From Bacteroidales bacterium UBA1197 (lineage in GTDB: Bacteria; Bacteroidota; Bacteroidia; Bacteroidales; UBA932): 22,868 nucleotides of DNA. The stretch covers positions 1-22,868 of the forward strand of contig DBYB01000066.1 in NCBI GenBank assembly GCA_002309995.1, given 5' to 3'. The first letter of the stretch is position 1; each line of letters starts with the position of its first letter. Shown one piece after another: positions 1 to 7,709 of the stretch. Made by a program: the position numbers and the translations under genes. Below the pieces are notes generated by a model. That model saw nothing but the letters and a program-made list of their open reading frames with translations. It was not told the DNA's origin and did not search any database.

Positions 1-1521
1 CCAGTCCTGGATGTTCTCGAGCCACTGTCCGAAGCGGCCCGTACCGGTGGAAGCCGGCTTCCAGGTAATCTGCTTGTTGAGTTCCACCATCTCGTCTTTC
101 ACGGCCGTGGCTTTGATGAACCAGGAATCAAGCGGATAGTACAGCACAGGCAGGTCGGTCCGCCAGCTGTGCGGATAGCTGTGCACGTGTTTCTGCACCT
201 TGAAAGCACGGCCGTCGGCCTTCATCATCACGCACAGGTCGATATCGAGGGTCCCCTCTTCCTCCACGTGCTCGAAATACTGCTTGTAGCCCGCCTTGAC
301 GTAGCGGCCGGCGTATTCGCGGTAGGACGGATCCACGTGGGTCTTCACATAGTCCGGATCGAGGTCTTCCAGGCGGCAGAAGCGGCCCTGCCGGTCTACC
401 TGCGCCTGCGGATTCCCGTCCCGGTCGATGACCAGCAGTCCGGTGATGCCCGCGGCGGCGGCGACACGCTTGTCGTCGGCACCGAAAGTCGGAGCGATAT
501 GCACGATGCCCGTACCGTCCTCGGTCGTCACATAGTCGCCCGGAATCACCCGGAAGGCGTCGCCGTCGGGCTTGAACCAGGGAATCAGCTGCCTGTAGCG
601 CATACCGACGAGCTCACTGCCTTTGAACACGCCGTCAAGCACGGTGAACGGAATCTTTCCCTTCGGGTTGAACCAGGTGTCGCACAACTCTTTGGCCACG
701 ATATAGACGGCCTCGGCGCCCGAATAGGGATTGGTGGAGCGGACGCGCACATAATCGATGTTCGGACCTACGCAGAGGCCCGTGTTGGACGGAAGGGTCC
801 AGGGCGTGGTGGTCCAGGCCAGGAAAAATACCGGAACCGTTTGACAGTCATACAATTTCTGGGATGCAGCATCCTTTATGACCTCAAACTGCACGGTGGC
901 AGTTGTATCGGAAACATCCTTATAGCAGCCGGGCTGGTTAAGCTCATGTGAGCTTAGGCCGGTACCGTCTGTGGGAGAATATGGCTGAATTGTGTAGCCC
1001 TTGTAAAGCAGGCCTTTGTCGTATATCTTTTTGAGGAGATACCAGAGGGTTTCTATGTAGCGGTTATCGTAGGTGATGTACGGATCCAGCATATCCACCC
1101 AATAACCTACACGCTCTGTCATGTTAACCCACTCGGCGGTATATTTCATAACCTCACGGCGGCAGGTGGCATTGTACTCCTGAACGGAAACTTTGGTGCC
1201 TATATCGGCCTTGGTTATGCCAAGTTTCTTTTCCACGCCAAGTTCCACAGGAAGGCCGTGGGTGTCCCAGCCGGCACGGCGCTTGACCTTGTAGCCGGTT
1301 TGCGTTTTATATCGGCAAATGGCGTCCTTGATGGAGCGGGCCATTACGTGGTGGATGCCCGGCATACCGTTGGCGCTGGGGGGACCTTCGAAGAATATGA
1401 ATTCAGGAGCACCTTCCCTCAGCGCGAGCGATTTGCTGAACGCATCCATCTTTTTCCACCGCTCCAGAACCTCATTTCCGGCAGCCACTAAATCCAGTCC
1501 CTTGTATTCTTTGAATGTCAT
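1..1521 (-). CDS. ileS: Isoleucine--tRNA ligase, N-terminal part (cut by window edge)
   Basis: Charges tRNA-Ile with isoleucine in the cytoplasm. The reading frame starts at ATG 1521-1519 (MTFKEYKGLD) and stays open to base 1, giving 507 codons of a protein that is usually about 1,100 or more residues in this phylum. The class I signature appears as GPPSANGMPGIHH (HIGH equivalent, residues 55-58), and the CP1 editing domain shows WTTTPWTLPSN. The KMSKS loop and anticodon-binding domain lie outside the window. The HIGH-region wording is that of the eukaryote-like (type 2) IleRS, a class known for low mupirocin sensitivity; I infer this from motifs only. No frameshift was found when I translated across 780-960. 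It is divergent from cvpA with a shared promoter region. Confidence 0.95.
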   Translation of the reverse strand, partial: MTFKEYKGLDLVAAGNEVLERWKKMDAFSKSLALREGAPEFIFFEGPPSANGMPGIHHVMARSIKDAICRYKTQTGYKVKRRAGWDTHGLPVELGVEKKLGITKADIGTKVSVQEYNATCRREVMKYTAEWVNMTERVGYWVDMLDPYITYDNRYIETLWYLLKKIYDKGLLYKGYTIQPYSPTDGTGLSSHELNQPGCYKDVSDTTATVQFEVIKDAASQKLYDCQTVPVFFLAWTTTPWTLPSNTGLCVGPNIDYVRVRSTNPYSGAEAVYIVAKELCDTWFNPKGKIPFTVLDGVFKGSELVGMRYRQLIPWFKPDGDAFRVIPGDYVTTEDGTGIVHIAPTFGADDKRVAAAAGITGLLVIDRDGNPQAQVDRQGRFCRLEDLDPDYVKTHVDPSYREYAGRYVKAGYKQYFEHVEEEGTLDIDLCVMMKADGRAFKVQKHVHSYPHSWRTDLPVLYYPLDSWFIKATAVKDEMVELNKQITWKPASTGTGRFGQWLENIQDW

Positions 1522-1539
1522 TTTTTTTCCTTACTTTTG
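1510..1539 (+). promoter_or_regulatory. Predicted cvpA-tsaB promoter (Bacteroidota -33/-7)
   Basis: A -33 TTTG at 1510-1513 and a perfect -7 TACTTTTG at 1532-1539 are separated by 18 nt. The -33 box lies inside the first codons of ileS. Transcription would start near 1546, about 45 nt before the cvpA ATG. Confidence 0.6.
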
Positions 1540-1559
1540 TACACACAAATAATAGTCTG

Positions 1560-1591
1560 CAAATATAATCATTTCGCAGGGTTTTAACAAT
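1560..1591 (-). promoter_or_regulatory. Predicted ileS promoter (Bacteroidota -33/-7)
   Basis: Read on the minus strand, a perfect -7 element TATATTTG (1567-1560) follows a -33 TTG (within 1591-1588) with a 20-nt spacer. This matches the Bacteroides primary sigma consensus TTTG-N19..21-TAnnTTTG. The predicted start of transcription would leave a leader of roughly 30 nt before the ileS ATG. The -33 element overlaps the cvpA start codon. Confidence 0.65.
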
Positions 1592-2117
1592 GGCTGTATT
1601 TGACATTATTTTGCTTGCACTGTTTATCCCGGCAATCATCCACGGGGTGGTGAAAGGGCTTATAACACAGATAGTATCGCTCGCTGCTGTGGTTATGGGT
1701 GCGTTTGTGGCAAGCCGATTCTCCCCGGACCTTACCAAGGTGGCTATGCTGCAGTTCGGTTCCGACGAGAAGGTTACCTATATAATCTGCTTCATACTGA
1801 TTTTCCTGGTCTGCGCCCTCGTGATGGCGCTGGTGGGGAGCCTGATTACCAAGCTGTTCAAGATTGCCACGCTCGGCTGGCTCAACCGCCTGCTCGGTGC
1901 TCTCTTTGCGGCCTTCACCACCGCCCTGGTCCTGGGGCTTCTCATCTCTGCTTTCGATGGGCTCAATTCCAGTTGGAATTTCGTGGATCCGGCTTCGCTT
2001 GAAAACCTTAAGGTCTATCATCTGCTGCGCGACTTTTCCGGGGCCCTGGTTCCCCAGCTCAAACTTTTCATAGGTCAATACATTACACCCGGTGCCGAGA
2101 CATGCGCCCTGCTATAA
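1590..2117 (+). CDS. CvpA family inner-membrane protein
   Basis: A 175-residue membrane protein resembling the CvpA (colicin V production) family. It starts with MAVFDIILLALFIPAIIHG, continues with a glycine-containing first hairpin (GVVKGLITQIVSLAAVVMG), and has four hydrophobic segments at about residues 4-20, 25-42, 63-88 and 103-123, followed by a polar tail. The family's molecular role is poorly defined; in other bacteria it has been linked to envelope homeostasis and colicin V export. The ATG at 1590 fits the predicted promoter at 1510-1539. The 3' end overlaps tsaB by 16 bp, so the two genes are probably translated from one message. Confidence 0.8.
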   Translation: MAVFDIILLALFIPAIIHGVVKGLITQIVSLAAVVMGAFVASRFSPDLTKVAMLQFGSDEKVTYIICFILIFLVCALVMALVGSLITKLFKIATLGWLNRLLGALFAAFTTALVLGLLISAFDGLNSSWNFVDPASLENLKVYHLLRDFSGALVPQLKLFIGQYITPGAETCALL

Positions 2118-2785
2118 TCCTAATTGAGACTTCCACCTCGCTGTGCTCCGCAGCGCTGCTGGAAGGCGATGCCGTTACCGCTCTCCGCATAGGGGAGGAA
2201 CCCCGCCTGCACGCGGCTATGACGGCTCCGTACATAAAAGAAGTACTCGATGAGAGAGGCCTTAAGGTCAGCGACTGCGACGCCGTCTGCCTGAGTATGG
2301 GTCCGGGGTCATATACCGGGCTTCGTGTAGGCTCGTCCACCGCCAAGGGCCTCTGTTTCGGCGCCGGCATCCCGCTGCTTGCTGTCAGCACTCTCGACGT
2401 ACTCGTTGCCCAGGCCATCGCCGCCGGTCTTCCGGAAGGCTGCCGCTATATCGTCCCTATGATCGACGCCCGCCGCATGGAGGTCTATACCGCTATCTAT
2501 TCCTCTGACGGAAACAGACTTACAGACATCGCACCAAGAATCGTAGATGATACTTTCCTGGATGCCCCGTACTCCGGAGTACTGTTCATCGGCGACGGTG
2601 CGGCGAAGTGCGAGGGAGTGCTGGCCGGCGAGGGAAGGTGGTTCCGGCAGGAGTGTCCGAGGGCGGATGCGATGGCGGGGCCGGCGCTGAGGGAGTGGAA
2701 CGCAAAGGCATTCCGCGACATAGCGTACTTCGAACCTTTCTACCTCAAGGACTTCATCGCCACGATGCCCAGGAAACTTTTCTGA
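2102..2785 (+). CDS. tsaB: tRNA threonylcarbamoyladenosine biosynthesis protein TsaB
   Basis: TsaB is the inactive ASKHA-fold partner that works with TsaD and TsaE to make the universal t6A37 modification on ANN-decoding tRNAs. The protein has 227 residues, normal for the family. It opens with the first actin-like strand-turn (ILIETSTSLCSAALLEGD) and carries the family signature GPGSYTGLR at residues 67-75, followed by AKGLCFGAGIPLLAVSTLD. The C-terminus ends with YFEPFYLKDF, a typical TsaB ending. The ATG lies inside the end of cvpA (16-bp overlap), which suggests translational coupling. Confidence 0.93.
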   Translation: MRPAIILIETSTSLCSAALLEGDAVTALRIGEEPRLHAAMTAPYIKEVLDERGLKVSDCDAVCLSMGPGSYTGLRVGSSTAKGLCFGAGIPLLAVSTLDVLVAQAIAAGLPEGCRYIVPMIDARRMEVYTAIYSSDGNRLTDIAPRIVDDTFLDAPYSGVLFIGDGAAKCEGVLAGEGRWFRQECPRADAMAGPALREWNAKAFRDIAYFEPFYLKDFIATMPRKLF

Positions 2786-2799
2786 AACCAATTATATTA

Positions 2800-2949
2800 G
2801 CCAATAAAGTACACAGTTATGAAGCTAAAGTACATTATTCCGGATTCGGAGTGGCCAAGGCTGCTGCCGCAGATGAGGCCGCCTGGCTCTGCCCGGCCAA
2901 TACCGGCACCATTACACCTACATTTGTAAATCACAGCGACGCTGAATAA
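2800..2949 (+). pseudogene. Leftover C-terminal tail of a GLUG-type paralog
   Basis: This open frame has no usable start of its own. It ends with residues reading VAKAAAADEAAWLCPANTG and then TITPTFVNHSDAE plus TAA. The same layout occurs inside the next gene (nt 5442-5535: VKHAAAADKVAWACPQSSG, then TITLTVVAHSSNE). The two stretches are clearly related, also at the DNA level (for example GGCACCATTAC in both). I read this as the 3' stub of a tandem paralog whose body was deleted. Its stop codon overlaps the next ATG (TAATG). Confidence 0.6.
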
Positions 2950-5900
2950 TGAAGATTCACGGACATTCCGCCGGGCTCTGGCTGAGCGCCTGCCTGGCTT
3001 TCACACTGGCCTCCTGCAACATCGGGATTGAGATTTCTGAGGAAATGCCTTCCGAGGTAAAGCGCGTCCCGGTGGCGCTGGAAGCCCGTACCGACGACGG
3101 TTGCAAGACCATTCTGGATTTCCCGTCCGTCAAATGGGAAGACAGCGATGCCATTGCCGTGTTCGACGGGGTGTCCAGGAATATCTTCACCATTCCAGCC
3201 GGCGGCAACTCCGGCACCTCCGCCCGTTTCGAGGGGGAGGTGGCCGAAGGCGCCAAAGTACTGTATGCCGCCTATCCTGCCGCTGCTGCCGAGACTTGCA
3301 GCGACGGAGCGATTACACTTTCCGTCCCTCGCGAGCAGAAGCTTTCCGGTACGGCTGTCGCCGCTTCCGGAGCCCTTGCCTCGGTGGCAGTGGCCGACGG
3401 CGGCTCTCTGATCTTCCGCAACGTCACGTCGCTTGTGAAGATCAACATAACTTCTGAAGATATCTGCTCTATCCTTGTCCGCGCCCCCGGGATTTCCGGC
3501 AAGGTGCAGGTGAAGGCGGACGGCACGATAGTCAGCAAACCCGACCCCTGCGGCGAAGTGCTGCTGCTGCCGGCCGGCGATTGTTTCGCCCCCGGCTCTT
3601 ATTACGCCGCCCTGCTGCCCGGAACCTGCGCGGCAGGCGAGTTCAAGGTATCTCTTATACGCTCCGACGCAATGTCGTGCACCCGCACCAACCGCGTTCA
3701 GACCGTCTTGAAGCGCAACGGCGCGGCGGATGCCGGAGATCCTGCGCAGGGGGCAACCTGGGAGCGGGTGATATTCACCAGGGACCAGCTGTTTGCCTGG
3801 AATACCCTCCGTACCCCGCTGGATGGAACCGAACAGGTCTCCCTGGGCGCCGACATCGATATGGAGATGCAGGCCTGGACGCCGCGCGACTTTGCCGGCT
3901 CCTTTGATGGCTGCGGCCACAGGCTCAGCGGGCTCAACGTCTCCGGTAACAATTACGTCGGCCTCTTCCGCCAGCTGGCTGATAATGCCGTGTTGAAGGA
4001 TCTGGTGGTGGGTAGCGCCGACGGCACGTCCTACGACGGCGTCAGCGTCATCCGTCATTCCAAATCGGCCAACAACTACACCTGGTATTACGCGGGCGTC
4101 GTGGCCAAAACCAACGGGGCCTCCAGCGTCACCGGAGTGGTCAACTTTGCAACGGTTGAGGTGGCTGCAGACGCCATTTCCAAGACCCGTATCGGCGGAA
4201 TCGTGGGTAACTGGAACAGTTCCGGCACCTTCGCCGACTGCGTCAATTACGGAACCGTCCGCAACCTGTCCGCCGTCACCGGTCAGGCCAGTTCGACCGA
4301 CGAAACCTCCAACAGCAGCATAATGGGCGGCGTCGTGGGCTTCTTCGACCTGCGCAATACGATAAGCGACTGCGTCAACTACGGCAGCGTGTATTCCCTC
4401 AATCCGTGGGTCTCCGCCGTTGGTGGCGTGGTGGGCTACGACGGCCGTGGCTGCTCGGTCGTGCGATGCGTCAACGCCGGACAGGTGGAGCAGAAGTCGT
4501 CGTCCATTGGCGTCGAGAACGCGGTGGGCGGCGTGGTCGCGTACGCAAAAGGGGAGTCGTCGGCCTTCGGAATCATTCAGGACGGCCGCAACGAGGGCTC
4601 CGTGAGCGCGAAATGCGACGGCAAACTGGTGCGAATCGGAGGAGTTACCGGTTATACCGGATATTACCTCCTGAACGAATGTTCGAACAGCGGCGAGATA
4701 TCTTTCACCAACGCTTCTGCGGCTTCGGGCTACGTGGCCATCGGAGGCGTCAGCGGCCATACTTACAACGGTACGGTGCTTAGCGCCTGCAGCAATACAG
4801 GCACCATACGCTCGGTCAAGCCGAATGTCAACCGCGTCGGTGGCGTTGCCGGCAATATCAACTCCAGTTCTATCCGGGAGTGTACCAACAGCGGCTCCGT
4901 CATTCTCGACAATTCATCAGTCACTATCGATTACTGGCAGGGCGTCGGCGGCATCACCGGGTTCTCGGAAGGAACCGGCGGCAACAGGGAGGTCTCCGGC
5001 TGCACCAACAGCGGCTCCGTTTCGGTGACCCTCAATACGGTGGGCAATACCAATTATCACCGGGTGGCCGTCGGAGGCATCATCGGTATGCCTTTCACAA
5101 GTATGACCATATCCGGCAATATCAACCGGGGCACCGTGAGCCTTGAGAACAAGCACGCGTCGGCTCCGTACGCCTACGCCGGTGGCATTATGGGGCAGGA
5201 TACCGGGGCTGATTCGGCTTCGGCGCTTATGTCCAACCTCAATTACGGCAGCGTGAAGATCATCGGCGGCAGGGAAGGTTATTCCGGCGCCGGCGGACTC
5301 TTCGGGTCGATTGGAATGGCGGCATCGGTTCCCGGGAACTGCAATTTCGGGCCCGTACAGGGAACGGTGGCCGGAGCGGTGGCAGGTGTGAACGCGCTCA
5401 GTTTCAACGCTACCGTGTGCGATGCCGTTACGGTGAATTCGGTGAAGCACGCTGCGGCGGCCGACAAGGTGGCGTGGGCCTGCCCGCAGTCATCTGGCAC
5501 CATTACGCTGACGGTTGTGGCTCATTCATCGAACGAGACGGGAGGACTGCCCAAGCCGCTGCCTGCGGGCAACAAGGTGGTGGCCCACCGCGGCGGTGCT
5601 ACGGAGAGCGGGCATCCCGACAATTCCAGGGCCGGATTGCGATACGCAATGCTTCTGGGCTGCTACGCCTCTGAGTGCGACATCTATTGGACCAAAGACA
5701 ACAAGGTTATCGTGGCTCATGCAACCAGCGATGACTACATAAACGGAATGCATCCCTGGGAGCACACGGCAGAGGAGATTATTTCTGCGAAGCGCCTTGC
5801 CAACTACGAGTGGATTCCTACGCTGGAAGAGTATCTCGACATCGTGATGGAGAGCGGCAGCCGCACCAAGCTTCTGCTGGATATCAAGATGATAGATACT

Positions 5901-6377
5901 CCGAAAGTCAATTACGACTATCCCACGAATGCTGCCCTGAGAGCCATAGAAATCATTCAGGAAAAGAATGCCCAGAACTTCGTGGAATTTATCTGCACCG
6001 GTTATGAGACGGTGATGAAGAGGGTAGCGCCTTCGATGAAGTCTGCCGGGCTCGCTTGCGGCTGGATGAACGGCGATATTACTGCAGCTTCTTTCAAGAA
6101 CAAGGGCTATACCGACTGGGCCAACCTGTGCACCCGCGATAAGATGAGCCTCGGAGTGGCAGGAAGCGCCGACAAGGGCACAGGCAAGCGCACTATCCAG
6201 GAATTCAAGGATGCAGGCCTGCAGCTCAGCGTGTTCCACCTCGACCAGTATTCCGGCAACAGCAGTGCCGTTTATACCGAAGCGAACGTGCAGTTGTATC
6301 TCGATGAATACGACTATCTTAAATGTATCACTACGAATTATCCCAGTTGGTTGATTAATAAGACCAAGAATCTCTGA
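2949..6377 (+). CDS. Surface lipoprotein: fimbrillin-like domain, GLUG repeats, GDPD domain
   Basis: A 1142-residue predicted lipoprotein. It has a signal peptide with lipobox LASC (Cys23). Residues about 40-250 resemble the fimbrillin/Mfa family entry segment (KTILDFPSVKWEDSDAIAVF). Residues about 265-345 form a lead-in common to GLUG proteins (GSFDGCGHRLSGLNVSGNNY). Residues about 415-785 hold some eleven GLUG-type units with GG(I/V)xG cores and C-x-N-x-G turns. Residues 875-1135 form a glycerophosphodiester phosphodiesterase (GDPD) domain with AHRGG (His880), ECD (Glu909, Asp911) and VAH (His924). GDPD enzymes hydrolyse glycerophosphodiesters to glycerol-3-phosphate and an alcohol. The usual ENT is replaced by DNS and the usual EIK by DIK, so activity is plausible but unproven. 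The protein is probably exposed on the cell surface. Confidence 0.8.
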   Translation: MKIHGHSAGLWLSACLAFTLASCNIGIEISEEMPSEVKRVPVALEARTDDGCKTILDFPSVKWEDSDAIAVFDGVSRNIFTIPAGGNSGTSARFEGEVAEGAKVLYAAYPAAAAETCSDGAITLSVPREQKLSGTAVAASGALASVAVADGGSLIFRNVTSLVKINITSEDICSILVRAPGISGKVQVKADGTIVSKPDPCGEVLLLPAGDCFAPGSYYAALLPGTCAAGEFKVSLIRSDAMSCTRTNRVQTVLKRNGAADAGDPAQGATWERVIFTRDQLFAWNTLRTPLDGTEQVSLGADIDMEMQAWTPRDFAGSFDGCGHRLSGLNVSGNNYVGLFRQLADNAVLKDLVVGSADGTSYDGVSVIRHSKSANNYTWYYAGVVAKTNGASSVTGVVNFATVEVAADAISKTRIGGIVGNWNSSGTFADCVNYGTVRNLSAVTGQASSTDETSNSSIMGGVVGFFDLRNTISDCVNYGSVYSLNPWVSAVGGVVGYDGRGCSVVRCVNAGQVEQKSSSIGVENAVGGVVAYAKGESSAFGIIQDGRNEGSVSAKCDGKLVRIGGVTGYTGYYLLNECSNSGEISFTNASAASGYVAIGGVSGHTYNGTVLSACSNTGTIRSVKPNVNRVGGVAGNINSSSIRECTNSGSVILDNSSVTIDYWQGVGGITGFSEGTGGNREVSGCTNSGSVSVTLNTVGNTNYHRVAVGGIIGMPFTSMTISGNINRGTVSLENKHASAPYAYAGGIMGQDTGADSASALMSNLNYGSVKIIGGREGYSGAGGLFGSIGMAASVPGNCNFGPVQGTVAGAVAGVNALSFNATVCDAVTVNSVKHAAAADKVAWACPQSSGTITLTVVAHSSNETGGLPKPLPAGNKVVAHRGGATESGHPDNSRAGLRYAMLLGCYASECDIYWTKDNKVIVAHATSDDYINGMHPWEHTAEEIISAKRLANYEWIPTLEEYLDIVMESGSRTKLLLDIKMIDTPKVNYDYPTNAALRAIEIIQEKNAQNFVEFICTGYETVMKRVAPSMKSAGLACGWMNGDITAASFKNKGYTDWANLCTRDKMSLGVAGSADKGTGKRTIQEFKDAGLQLSVFHLDQYSGNSSAVYTEANVQLYLDEYDYLKCITTNYPSWLINKTKNL

Positions 6378-6449
6378 TTGTTTTTTTTCCTTTTGCGTGC
6401 AAGATTTGCCCGGTTGGCGGATTTATAGGTTAGAAATCGTTATTGTGTT

Positions 6450-7709
6450 ATGAAAAGACTTATTATTGCAGCTGTTGCTGTTGTTGCTTTTGCAGCCTGT
6501 GAAGCAGGTGATTACTACGATCCCGTTCCTTATATGGAAGGGGGTAGCGGAAAGATGGCATATGACGCGGATTCCCCGGGAGGCGGCTCTGATTCCGGCG
6601 ATATGCCCGGAGAAGGCCAGGGTCAGCAGAACCAGGCCGGTATCGTTACTGCCGGCGAATGGCGCGACCTCGACCACTGGAGCTTCTGGGGTGGCCTGAT
6701 GACCAGCGAAGACGAAGTCACCACCGACCAGGCCGGCAACGAATATACGATTCCCGGATATTCTTCCGCTTCCGGTTACTGGAAGTTCTGGACGGGCAAC
6801 AGGGTCGCGATAAAGGTCACAGATGCTGATGGCAAACCTCTTCCCGGCGTTGCTGTACAGCTGAAGGATGGCGACAAGGTTATCTGGAAAGCGGTTTCCG
6901 ACGTTGCCGGATGCGCCAACTGCTGGGCGGGCCTGCACGACGCCGAATATCAGCTTGGCACGCTGAGCATTGCTCTCAACGGAGTTGATGTAAACAAGGC
7001 TGTCGCGGTAACCGGTTGGAGCGACGAGGCCGTCAAAATGAATGAATTCGTCGTCTCGAACACCAAGGAGCAGTCCAAGGACGCTGACATCCTCTTCATA
7101 GTGGATGCCACCGGTTCGATGATGGATGAAATCGACTTCCTCAGGAGCGACCTGCTTGACATACTCAACCGCTGTGCTTCCAGCCTCAAGGGTTATGGCA
7201 TCCGCACCGGTTCTCTGTTCTACAGGGACGTAGGAGACCAGTACTTAACCCGTGAGTCCAAATTCACCAAGGATTTCACTACTACCGTGAACTTCATCAA
7301 GAAGCAGCAGGCCGATGGTGGCGGCGACTATCCAGAGGCCGTTCATACTGCCCTCGAAGTCTCCCTGCAGAAGTTCGACTGGAAGGACGACGCACGCGCG
7401 CGCATTGCATTTATCATTCTCGACGCTCCCCCTCACCACGACCAGCAGGGCGTAATTGAGAGCGTGCAGAAGTCCATCGATACCTATGCCGCCAAGGGAA
7501 TCAAACTCATCCCCGTGGCATCCAGCGGAGTTGACAAGAAGACCGAATTCCTTCTCAGGATGATGGCTATCACCACCGGCGGAACCTATGTGTTCCTTAC
7601 CGACGACAGCGGCGTGGGCAATTCCCACATCAAGCCTACCGTTGGGGAATACGAGGTGGAACAGCTCAACAACCTTATGGTACGCCTCATCGAGGAGTAC
7701 GTCAAATAG
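6450..7709 (+). CDS. Lipoprotein with von Willebrand factor A domain
   Basis: A 419-residue predicted lipoprotein with signal peptide and Cys17 (AFAAC). A low-complexity Gly/Ser/Gln-rich linker covers about residues 31-64. Residues about 95-195 look like a small beta-sandwich (KVTDADGKPLPGVAVQLKDG, a carboxypeptidase-regulatory-like pattern). From about residue 212 to the end runs a vWA domain with the MIDAS motif DATGS at 219-223, a later GGGDYPEAV loop and the LDAPPHHD strand. MIDAS domains bind a divalent cation and a partner protein, so adhesion or assembly is the likely role. It follows the GLUG-GDPD gene by 72 bp and may share its message. Its stop overlaps the convergent MATE gene by 8 bp. 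Confidence 0.85.
   Translation: MKRLIIAAVAVVAFAACEAGDYYDPVPYMEGGSGKMAYDADSPGGGSDSGDMPGEGQGQQNQAGIVTAGEWRDLDHWSFWGGLMTSEDEVTTDQAGNEYTIPGYSSASGYWKFWTGNRVAIKVTDADGKPLPGVAVQLKDGDKVIWKAVSDVAGCANCWAGLHDAEYQLGTLSIALNGVDVNKAVAVTGWSDEAVKMNEFVVSNTKEQSKDADILFIVDATGSMMDEIDFLRSDLLDILNRCASSLKGYGIRTGSLFYRDVGDQYLTRESKFTKDFTTTVNFIKKQQADGGGDYPEAVHTALEVSLQKFDWKDDARARIAFIILDAPPHHDQQGVIESVQKSIDTYAAKGIKLIPVASSGVDKKTEFLLRMMAITTGGTYVFLTDDSGVGNSHIKPTVGEYEVEQLNNLMVRLIEEYVK

Noticed and set aside
169..951. 260-codon plus-strand open frame
   Set aside because: Antisense to ileS, whose minus-strand frame has clear aminoacyl-tRNA synthetase motifs; the plus-strand product has none.
2919..2926. Perfect TACATTTG (-7-like) box before the GLUG-GDPD gene
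   Set aside because: No TTG or TTTG at the -33 distance, and it lies in sequence explained as a coding remnant.
2931..4760. 609-codon minus-strand open frame
   Set aside because: Lies antisense to the GLUG lipoprotein gene; GC-rich periodic repeats leave the opposite frame open. Its His/Gly/Ala-rich product matches no family I know.
4884..5020. 17-bp direct repeat 120 bp apart in the GLUG region
   Set aside because: Explained by the repeated C-T-N-S-G-S turns of the GLUG units rather than a separate DNA element.
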